Source: Singulisphaera acidiphila DSM 18658 | GTDB taxonomy: Bacteria; Planctomycetota; Planctomycetia; Isosphaerales; Isosphaeraceae | Assembly: GCF_000242455.2 (NCBI RefSeq) | Contig: NC_019892.1 | Location: forward strand, 5,900,744 to 5,964,743 | Direction of reading: 5' to 3' | DNA length: 64,000 bases | Part shown: one piece after another, positions 16,967 through 23,498 of the stretch | Position numbering within the stretch: the stretch's first letter is position 1 | How the letters are laid out: every line of letters starts with the position of its first letter | Notes under the pieces: generated by a model | Databases searched by the model: none | Seen by the model: only the letters and a program-made list of their open reading frames with translations | Told to the model about the DNA's origin: nothing | Position numbers and translations under genes: made by a program

Positions 16967-17124
16967 GTGCGTGAGCACCCATAGACCTCGCGACGCGTGG
17001 GTATCGAGGCGAAACGATGTTCGCCTTGGTGTACCAGACGCCACGAGTGAATCCATGAGCGCTACGTTTTTCGACCGAACATCGGAGACCGGCGAGCGCT
17101 ACGTTTTTCGACTGACGTTCACAC

Positions 17125-18032
17125 TCATTCTGTCCGGTCGAAGGATTAGGCGTCCCCGCACGGTGCAGTCCATAGGCATAGGCGCCGGCGTAGATCGGGT
17201 GTCGCAAGATCGACAGGATCCGGTTGGGAGAGGCTGGCTTCCACTCCAGGTCCCCGGCATGGCCCCTGCGTTGGCGGCGAAATCCCAGTTGCAGGTCATT
17301 CACGACCAGATAACGAAAGACTGCGTAAGCGGAACCGAGTTCCTCGAACTTATCGAAGACCAACCGGATCATCCCGCGCGCCTGCTCGTCAGGCTCCTGC
17401 ACGATCTCGCCCGATGGCGTCTTCAAGTATCCCAGGGGGACGGCCAGGAACAACTCGCCGCGCTCCGCCTTGTTGCGACTGCCACGGAGCAAGCGATTGC
17501 GTAGCGTGATCAACTCGAATTCGCTCATCGCGCCTTTCATCCCGAGGAGCAACCGATCGTTACTGTCCAAGGCGTCGTAGATGCCGTCCTGATCACACAG
17601 CAACGTGTTGAAAATGCCGCAAACACCGATTAGTTGATGCCAATCTTTATTGGACCGCGAGAGTCTGCTGAGTTCCAGTCCCAATACGATTCCCACATGG
17701 TTCAAGCTCACTTCCGTCATCAATCGCTGGAAGCCGGAACGGTTGTCGGCCGACTTTCCGCTCTGGCCCTGGTCTTCGTCGACGATGACGACACGCTCGG
17801 ACGCCCAACCGAGCCGCTGCGCGAACTGAGCCAGGGCGTATTGTCGCTCGCGGGACTCGCGGTTCTCGAGCACTTGCTGTGGCGACGATTGCCGCACATA
17901 CACCATGGCAAGCCGATCGAAATGCTGAGCCCGAATCTTCGACGTCGACCTCAAGCCAAAGGTGGCCGTCGCCGGGGTCGATCCGGTCTCCCCGTTTTCT
18001 CGATCAGCAACACCTGCTTCACGAGAGTTCAT
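17125..18032 (-). pseudogene. Serine recombinase, C-terminus lost at the IS21 boundary
   Basis: Starts at ATG 18032 behind GGAGGTGCGCG. The resolvase catalytic domain is complete: MVYVRQSSPQQV (nucleophile Ser), VDEDQGQSGKSADNRSGFQRL, LGLELSRLSRSNKDWHQL, MKGAMSEFEL. The Recombinase domain begins (AERGELFLAVPLGYLKTPSGE; PNRILSILRHPIYAGAYAYG) but stops at GTPNPSTGQNE, where IS21 begins. The expected zinc ribbon and C-terminus are missing, and no continuation exists beyond the IS. It resembles the intact recombinase at 20036-22096 in the catalytic half. Not expected to be functional. Confidence 0.85.
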
Positions 18033-18246
18033 CGCGCACCTCCGGATCGTCGCGAGGTGCCTCGAGTTGTCGAAGCACGATGCCACTGAGGATGACCAGC
18101 GTCCGTTGACGCTGTTCGTCCGTCAAGAGACTCCAGAGATGGCTGATCGCCAACGGCCTGGCGGCCGGCGGGCGCGGGGGGGAGCAAGGACTGTGGCGTT
18201 GCTTGACATGGTTCAGCTCCTTGAGCCATTCTGACGCGAGTTTCAA
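18019..18246 (-). CDS. Small protein encoded just upstream of the truncated recombinase
   Basis: 75 residues, ending 14 bases inside the recombinase start, so translational coupling is likely. It contains HLWSLLTDEQRQRTLVILSGIVLRQLE, which resembles the small frame before the second recombinase (VWGRLPDEARRSISETILIIYQEVL). Small proteins of this kind often precede large serine recombinases in such elements. Function is unknown; a directionality or DNA-binding accessory role is inference. Confidence 0.55.
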   Translation of the reverse strand: MKLASEWLKELNHVKQRHSPCSPPRPPAARPLAISHLWSLLTDEQRQRTLVILSGIVLRQLEAPRDDPEVRDELS

Positions 18247-18264
18247 CCCATTCTGCCAGCCGCA

Positions 18265-19426
18265 CTAAATAGTTCCCTGCCAAAGGGAAAGTAGCCCTGC
18301 CCCTATAATTCATGCAGAGGACTGCACCGACGACTCAACACGGACGAACATTAACGACGCCCATGCTCTCCCTTTCGACGACTCAGCGCGACGAACTCTT
18401 GGCGATCTACCGCAAGGATTCTGATCCCGAACTCCGCTTTCGCGCCCACATTATCCTCCTGTTGGCTGACGGCCATCCCTGGGACAACATCGAGTCCATG
18501 CTCTTCTGCAGCTCACGCACTGTCGACCGCTGGCTGAAGCGGTTCCAGGCCGAGGGCCTCGAAGGGTTGACTGGGAGGAAACGGGGCCGGCCCTTTCGGC
18601 TGGGTCGCCATCCTCGTGAACTGGGTGACCACCACGACCCCCAGCGACTTCGGTTTCCTCCGCAGTCGCTGGTCGTGTGTGTTGTTGGCCCTGCTCTTGC
18701 GAGAAAGAGAAGGCGTTCGCGTCAGCCGGGAGACCGTCCGTCGCTGGCTCCATCGCGGCCACCTGGTGTACCGGCGACCCCGGCCGACCCTGAAGCCGGA
18801 CGAAGACGAGAGGCAGGTCAAGCTGGCTGAACTGCGGAAGCTCCTGGAAGAGCTGCCCGAGGACGAGACGGCCGTCTGGCAGGACGAAGTCGAGGTTCAC
18901 ACCAACCCAAAGATCGGCCGGATGTGGATGTTCAAAGGCCGACAAGCGAAGGTCGAGACCCCCGGGACGAACAAGAAGCGGCACATCTCCGGCTCAATCC
19001 ACTGGCGGACCGGCCAGGTGTTCGTCACCGAGGCGGCCCCCAAGCAAGGGCGCGACGGAGCGTTGTTCATCAAGCACCTCGACGACCTGCGCCGCAGGCT
19101 GCGACGCTACCGCAAGATCCACGTGATCTGCGACAACGCGGGGAGCCACACCAGCCTGGAGGTGATCCAGTACCTCTGGAAGCACGAGGGTCGAATCGAA
19201 GTCCATCTGCTCCCCGCATACTCCCCGGACCTGAACCCGATCGAGCGGGTATGGTGGCATTTGCACGAGAACATCACCCGGAATCATCGGTGCAAGGATC
19301 TGGAGGAATTATTGGATCGAGTCTTCACCTGGCTGGGACAGGCAAACCCTTTCCAGATCGAGGGTTCGGCTTACCCAAAAGCCAGGGCCGCCTGATCTAC
19401 TTTCCCATTTGAAAGTTTCTATTTAG
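18265..19426 (+). mobile_element. IS630-like element with terminal inverted repeats
   Basis: The ends are imperfect 30-bp inverted repeats: outermost CTAAATAG on both sides and an inner shared GGGAAAGTAG. TA dinucleotides at 18266-18267 and 19424-19425 fit the TA target used by IS630. Length is about 1,160 bp with one transposase reading. The element separates the truncated recombinase cassette from the IS66 remnant. Confidence 0.8.
18312..19395 (+). pseudogene. IS630-family transposase in two frames
   Basis: The N-terminal helix-turn-helix half (LSTTQRDELLAIYRKDSD to GRKRGRPFRLG, probable start ATG 18363) is in one frame. The catalytic half (WVAILVNWVTTTTPSDFGF onward) is in the next, overlapping from about 18600. 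The join needs a +1 shift near CCCTTTCGGCTGG. The DDE residues are present: QDEVEVHTNPKIG, VICDNAGSH and LNPIERVWW. IS630 elements sometimes make transposase by frameshifting, so this could be programmed rather than a defect. I list it as broken because I cannot show a slippery site. Confidence 0.75.
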
Positions 19427-19480
19427 GCCAGCCAGCGCGATTATGGGTGTGTCCGACAATTTCTGTAAATGGGCAAGAAT

Positions 19481-19637
19481 GGGGGTAGCCTGCCTGGTAC
19501 TTCTTGTACCAGATCGCCAGACCGTCGCGGTCAAAATAGAGCAGCTTGATACAGTCTCAGCGTCGGTTGAGGAAGAGGAAAAGATGGCCGGTCAAGGGAT
19601 CCAGGCCAAAGCATTCCTGAACCACCCCGGTGAGACC
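19481..19637 (-). pseudogene. tnpB: 3' part of IS66 tnpB (Orf2), separated from its 5' part by a recombinase element
   Basis: The leftward frame reads FDGLTGVVQECFGLDPLTGHLFLFLNRR, then a TGA at 19557-19559 where homologues have Arg, then DCIKLLYFDRDGLAIWYKKYQ. This matches the intact TnpB at 55938-56324 (KSFDGLSGIVSQAF, GHLFLFLNRRRDRIKILYWNVDGLAIWYYRLE). Its missing N-terminus is at 22100-22174. The internal stop shows the copy was already dead or has decayed since. Confidence 0.85.
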
Positions 19638-19699
19638 GTCAAACGAGGGATCTTCTTGATGCCCCAGGGTGTCAAGACAGCCAGAATCACTCGATCCAA

Positions 19700-20014
19700 A
19701 TGGTTACAGTCATTGATCCGTCTCACCCTCTCTTCGGCTGCACGTTCCGCGTTGCGGTCCAACGGCGTTCGCCACGCGAGCCCCTCTCCTTCGAGGTCGA
19801 GTACCGAGACGGAATCATCCTCCGAATCGCGGCGGCCGCGATCGACTACGCGTATTGCCCCTCCCCTTCCACTCGGACCAGAATCACGGTCGTTGCCCTC
19901 CGGCAACTTCTCGATCTCCTGGCCGATTTGAGGGAGCCATGCGAATCACGCCACGCTCCGTCTGGGGACGACTCCCGGACGAAGCACGTCGGTCCATCAG
20001 TGAAACCATCTTGA
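19700..20014 (+). CDS. Recombinase-associated small protein
   Basis: 104 residues, the first gene inside the recombinase element, starting 65 bp from its left end. VIDPSHPLFGCTFRVAV and SFEVEYRDGIILRIAAAAIDY, then RITVVALRQLLDLLADL, look like a compact beta-rich domain followed by a helix. Similar short genes are known to me beside large serine recombinases, but I cannot name the family. Its last part overlaps the next small frame. Confidence 0.55.
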   Translation: MVTVIDPSHPLFGCTFRVAVQRRSPREPLSFEVEYRDGIILRIAAAAIDYAYCPSPSTRTRITVVALRQLLDLLADLREPCESRHAPSGDDSRTKHVGPSVKPS

Positions 20015-20154
20015 TTATTTATCAGGAGGTGCTCCATGTTCGGCGGCGATCTCATCACGCCGGCCCACTTGGCCCGGCGGGCCGTCATCTACATTCGCCA
20101 ATCGTCACCACAGCAAGTGATCAGCCACCAAGAAAGCCTGAGACTGCAGTATGA
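19939..20154 (+). CDS. Second small frame overlapping the recombinase start
   Basis: 71 residues from ATG 19939 with GAGGGAG nearby. The first 34 residues (MRITPRSVWGRLPDEARRSI, then SETILIIYQEVLH) resemble the small protein at 18019-18246. The rest is read out of frame through the recombinase start, so the C-terminus may be spurious. The gene overlaps both its neighbours. Low to moderate certainty that it is translated. Confidence 0.4.
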   Translation: MRITPRSVWGRLPDEARRSISETILIIYQEVLHVRRRSHHAGPLGPAGRHLHSPIVTTASDQPPRKPETAV

Positions 20155-22096
20155 CTTGAGGCAACAGGCCCTGGCTTGTGGCTGGCCCGATTCCGCGATC
20201 GAGGTTATCGACTGCGACCTTGGCCTGACCGCCCGGACCACTCAAGGGCGGGCCGGCTTTGCCGACTTGGTCAGTCGGGTCACGCTCGGCGATGCCGGGA
20301 TCATATTTTTCTATGATGCCACAAGGCTCTCCCGCAATTGCTCGGACTGGTACCAGTTGCTCGACCTGTGCGGTTTCCGGCGTTGCCTGATCGCCGACCA
20401 CGACAGCGTCTACGACCCGTCGTCGATCAATGGGCGGATGCTCCTTGGGTTGAAGGGCCAGATCTCCGAGTTGGAGCTCCATACCATCAAGGCTCGGCTG
20501 ACCGCCGGCTTGCTCAACAAGGCCCGGCGTGGCGAACTGGCCCAGAGCCTCCCCGTCGGCTTGGTGCGTGATCTCTCCGGCCGGGTCGTCAAGCACCCGG
20601 ACCAAGAGGTTCGGGAACGGATTGATTTCGTCTTCGCCACGTTCCTGCGGGTAAAATCGATCCATGGGGTGGTCCGCGATCTGGCGGCCGCACGGTTGTT
20701 GCTGCCACGCCGCGAGCGAGGCCGCGACGACGGGGCGATCGTCTGGCGGCGAGCGACGGCGGCAGCGATCTCGAGTTTGCTCCGCAACCCGGCCTACGAA
20801 GGGACCTTCGTCTACGGCCGGACGCGTTTCCTGCCGCGTGTCCCTGGCGGGCCATCCCGCAAGCACCCGTTGACTCGCGAGGAGTGGCAGTTCGTGGTCC
20901 CCGACAAGTATCCCGCGTACATCGACCGGGAGGCCTTCGCAACGATCCAGGCGATGCTCCGTGACAACTACCAGGAATACAGCCGTCGCCGCAGCCGCGG
21001 GGCGGCCCGATCTGGGACGGCCCTGCTGCAGGGCTTGGCCTGCTGTGGCCATTGCGGGAACAAGATGACCGTCCAGTACCACGCGGCCGCTCGCTATCTC
21101 TATAGCCACCACAAGGCGCAGGGGGGCGGACCGGAATGCCAGAGGGTCCCGATTCCGATGATCGACGCCTGGGTCGTCGGGAGTTTCTGGGAGGCGTTGT
21201 CGTCCGCTGAATTGGACCGCTACGATGCCGCGGTCGCGGGCATTGCAGAGCAGCAGCGGCAACTCCGGCGGGCGCACGACCTGCAGATCAAGCGGTTGCA
21301 ATACGAAGCCCGACTGGCCGAGAAGCAGTACCGGCTTGTCGACCCCGAGAATCGGCTGGTTGCGGCCGAGTTGGAGCGGCGCTGGGAGCACGCGTTGCAA
21401 GCCCTTCGGCAAGCCGAAGAGGGGTCGTCGTCTGTCGAGGCGACGTTCGAGCCTTTGAGCGACGACCTTCGCAGGCAGCTCGACGAGGCCCGCCCTTCCT
21501 TGCGGCAGATGTGGGACGATGGGACGCTCAGTAATATCCACAAGAAAGAACTTCTGCGTGATTTGATTGGCAAGGTCGTGCTGCGTCGCCCCGCCGCGGA
21601 CAAGTGCGAGGCCCGGATCATCTGGAAAGGTGGCGACTGGACGACGGCCTTGCTGGACCTGCCGGTCGTGACCTATGCGGAGATGGAGAAAGGCGAGGAG
21701 TTGATCGACGAAGTCGTGCGGCGGGCGCAGGCCGGGGAATCCGACCAGCAGATCGCCGCGGAGTTGACGGCCGCCGGCTATCATGCGCCGCTGAAGCGGC
21801 GTCTGGGCGTCGAGTCGGTGAGACGAATTCGGGAGAAACACGGCGTCTCTGCGCGTCGGACCGAATTCCAACGCCACGGCTTGCCGGGATGGATCAGCCT
21901 CGGCGAAGCGGTCAGGCGGCTGGGTGAGCACACATCTTGGGCTTATTACTTGATCCGCCTGGGGCGACTGCAGATCGAACGCGATCCGGTGATTGGCCTC
22001 TACCTGGTCCCGGACCGGAAAAAGCCACTCAAAAAGTTGAAGGAACTCTTGCGCGGCCAGCGATTCTCACTCATCGTGGAGCGGAGGTCATCATGA
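20036..22096 (+). CDS. Large serine recombinase
   Basis: 686 residues behind a good GGAGGTG site. The resolvase domain (about 10-150) has YIRQSSPQQV with the nucleophilic Ser, DLGLTARTTQGRAGF, FYDATRLSRNCSDW and LKGQISELEL. The Recombinase domain follows (RGELAQSLPVGLVRD, ISSLLRNPAYEGTFVYGR). A zinc ribbon has two C-x2-C-like pairs (ACCGHCGNKMTV, then a distal Cys near GPECQRV), and a coiled-coil runs near 400-460. A C-terminal helix-turn-helix-like part (EAVRRLGEHTSWAYYLIRLGRL) is extra. It presumably moves its own element, since its gene ends at the element's right edge and the insertion splits tnpB precisely. Confidence 0.92.
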   Translation: MFGGDLITPAHLARRAVIYIRQSSPQQVISHQESLRLQYDLRQQALACGWPDSAIEVIDCDLGLTARTTQGRAGFADLVSRVTLGDAGIIFFYDATRLSRNCSDWYQLLDLCGFRRCLIADHDSVYDPSSINGRMLLGLKGQISELELHTIKARLTAGLLNKARRGELAQSLPVGLVRDLSGRVVKHPDQEVRERIDFVFATFLRVKSIHGVVRDLAAARLLLPRRERGRDDGAIVWRRATAAAISSLLRNPAYEGTFVYGRTRFLPRVPGGPSRKHPLTREEWQFVVPDKYPAYIDREAFATIQAMLRDNYQEYSRRRSRGAARSGTALLQGLACCGHCGNKMTVQYHAAARYLYSHHKAQGGGPECQRVPIPMIDAWVVGSFWEALSSAELDRYDAAVAGIAEQQRQLRRAHDLQIKRLQYEARLAEKQYRLVDPENRLVAAELERRWEHALQALRQAEEGSSSVEATFEPLSDDLRRQLDEARPSLRQMWDDGTLSNIHKKELLRDLIGKVVLRRPAADKCEARIIWKGGDWTTALLDLPVVTYAEMEKGEELIDEVVRRAQAGESDQQIAAELTAAGYHAPLKRRLGVESVRRIREKHGVSARRTEFQRHGLPGWISLGEAVRRLGEHTSWAYYLIRLGRLQIERDPVIGLYLVPDRKKPLKKLKELLRGQRFSLIVERRSS

Positions 22097-22099
22097 AGC

Positions 22100-22174
22100 A
22101 CCATCGAAGCTTTTGCGCCTGTCCGTGGGCCGGGTGCAGAGGAAGATGCGGACGGCGGAAGGGAGCAAGATCAT
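22100..22174 (-). pseudogene. tnpB: 5' part of IS66 tnpB
   Basis: 25 codons, MILLPSAVRIFLCTRPTDRR then KSFDG, starting at ATG 22174 in a four-base ATGA overlap with the tnpA stop. The intact homologue reads RILLHADSVDLRKSFDGLSG. The frame leaves IS66 sequence exactly at the GGT glycine codon, where the recombinase element begins. Confidence 0.85.
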
Positions 22175-22533
22175 GGCGTCACCTCCTGGCGTGAGAGGCC
22201 GGCGAGTGCGGCCACGACGCGTCCCAGCCATTCGGGTTCGGGAGGGGAGTCGAAGCGAAGCCGGACTTGGTGGGGCAACTCGAGTTCGACGGCAGGGCGA
22301 GGTGATCGACCCTCTGCATGAGGAAGGGAGCCGAGGTGGAGGGGAACGAACAAGGGCGGCACCGGGCGTGGTGGCGACGACCGAGCGGCCAGCCGTCGCT
22401 TCCAGGCGTGGAAAGAGGCCGTGGAGATCCGTTCACGGGCGCAGAATGCGGCGATCGACAGGCCGCAGTGGGAATGCCGCTCGAGGCGTTGTCGCCAGTC
22501 GCGTTCGAGGCTGGGGTCTTTGGGACGTGCCAT
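22171..22533 (-). CDS. tnpA: IS66 accessory protein TnpA (Orf1)
   Basis: 120 residues from ATG 22533 (MARPKDPSLERDWRQRLERH). It shares the pattern S-x-A-x-F-C-x5-I-S-T-A-S-F-H-A-W-K-R-R-L with the TnpA at 56318-56695. TnpA is a small DNA-binding protein needed, with TnpB and TnpC, for IS66 transposition. The frame is intact, but tnpB is split and no tnpC is found nearby, so the element is dead. Confidence 0.85.
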   Translation of the reverse strand: MARPKDPSLERDWRQRLERHSHCGLSIAAFCARERISTASFHAWKRRLAARSSPPRPVPPLFVPLHLGSLPHAEGRSPRPAVELELPHQVRLRFDSPPEPEWLGRVVAALAGLSRQEVTP

Positions 22534-22603
22534 GGGCTGACTCCTGGGTGAGTGGAAAGGGACCAACCCAGCAGGATAGCCACCGTGGCAAGACTGGATT
22601 TAA

Positions 22604-22614
22604 CGAGCGCTTAC
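22604..22614 (-). repeat. IS66 terminal inverted repeat (5' end of the disrupted copy)
   Basis: Read leftward, GTAAGCGCTCGTTAAATCCA matches the end of the intact IS66 at 56776 (GTAAGCGTTCGAAATAGCCA). It sits 70 bp upstream of tnpA and marks the right boundary of this IS66 copy. The opposite end was not found; it was probably lost before or with the IS630 insertion. Confidence 0.75.
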
Positions 22615-23005
22615 CGACGACGGGCAAGTGGCTGTCGTCCCGCCGTATCGGGCGGGCCGATCCATCCGCTGTCCCCACTTGAGCGGCGCGGAAAGCGGTG
22701 GGGCGTTTTCGCCGTCGAGACGCTGGGACCGGTCCTGGGCTGATGCTTTTTCGCACCTTCACCGAAGAGCCGGTCTTGGAGCGTGCGGTTCTCTCCGCGC
22801 AGCAGTTCGGCTTTGAGTCGCTCGGCTCGTTGTGTGGCCCGAGCGTGCATCGCCTCCCAGTCCCCGACCGTTGCCGGACCCCGGCGTTCTCTTGTTGCAA
22901 CACGCCGACTTCCTGGCGGAGTTCGAGGTCTTCGCAACGAACTTCCTGCATCAGTTGGGACAGATTGGCCAGAGTTGGAAGAGGGTCGACAAGCGTGCCA
23001 GCCAT
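22615..23005 (-). pseudogene. N-terminal fragment of an older IS66-type transposase
   Basis: Starts MAGTLVDPLPTLANLSQLMQ (ATG 23005) and continues over at least two frame changes: LRQEVGVLQQEN, then WEAMHARATQRAERLKAELL, GENRTLQDRLFG, then a segment ending ARPIRRDDSHLPVV. The coiled-coil followed by 'L-F-G-x-x-x-x-K' and '(K/R)-R-D-x-S-H-L-P' is the N-terminus of IS66-type transposases. Another IS66 copy is inserted right after SHLPV, so the rest is gone. Two frameshifts and the insertion leave no function. Confidence 0.7.
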
Positions 23006-23498
23006 AATAAGAACGTTTGTGCTCGGGAAATCTTCCTCGGTTTGCAGGCAACTTGGCATGAGATAACGGGTTGGGCGAAAGTTTGCTTTTTGTTTTACGT
23101 AAACCAGAAGATGTCATCGTGTTATTTAATGCATGGCAATTCGTAAAAATGATTGATTGAAATATTTATGTGTTGATTAATCTGGGATTGAACGTTTTGG
23201 AATCTGAAAGAAACTCGCCCATTTCCAGAAAAAAGTGTTGGCATGCCGTGGGCTGTTGCTCTAGACTCCGAAGCCCAACTAGCAGTGGCCGGACGATCAG
23301 TACTGTCGTGAGCAACTTAGAACTGCATCTATTTGGAGTGGTATTTGTATGAAAAAATATTCGAAATTCGCTCCTGTGATTTGGTGGCTCGATCGGCTGG
23401 ATACCCTTCCTCCAGGAAGGTTGATCTGATTTTGGGTCGGTTTTGTTGTGGGTCAGCAATTCTGAGTTGCATCAATAGAAAAGAATGGGTGGGCTGCG
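23006..23498. promoter_or_regulatory. AT-rich upstream region of the giant gene
   Basis: 493 bp, clearly lower in GC than either side, with no convincing gene. It must contain the promoter of the giant gene. A 25-codon frame at 23349-23426 (MKKYSKFAPVIWWLDRLDTL) has GGAGTGG upstream and could be a leader, but this is weak. The region is the only obvious place for regulation of the toxin. Confidence 0.4.

Larger units (their letters stand above)
14541..17124 (-). mobile_element. IS21-family insertion sequence (istA-istB)
   Basis: The element is bounded by inverted repeats: GTGTGAACGTCGGCCGAAAA at the left and, on the opposite strand, GTGTGAACGTCAGTCGAAAA at the right, each followed by ACGTAGCGC. 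A second internal copy of the CGAAAAACGTAGCGC motif lies near both ends, as is usual for IS21 multiple terminal repeats. Length is 2,584 bp. It contains istA and istB in the same direction. The flanks (CGCGCCAG on the left, TCATTCTG on the right) do not match, so there is no target duplication. Confidence 0.9.
19635..22102 (+). mobile_element. Serine-recombinase mobile element inserted in IS66 tnpB
   Basis: Removing 2,465 bp between the ACC at 19635-19637 and the ACC at 22100-22102 rejoins tnpB in frame: M-I-L-L-P-S-A-V...R-R-K-S-F-D-G | L-T-G-V-V-Q. The inserted segment holds two small frames and a complete serine recombinase whose stop codon lies only four bases from the right junction. There are no terminal inverted repeats and only a short shared core, as expected for serine-recombinase insertion and not for a DDE transposon. 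Confidence 0.8.

Noticed and set aside
18451..18984. A leftward 177-codon frame inside the IS630-like element
   Set aside because: Antisense to the transposase; no conserved motif.
19443..19931. A 162-codon rightward frame
   Set aside because: It is the antisense of the IS66 tnpB fragment and then overlaps the recombinase accessory gene; a similar antisense reading occurs over the other tnpB.
20105..21931. A 608-codon leftward frame opposite the recombinase
   Set aside because: Antisense shadow; low-complexity translation, no motifs.
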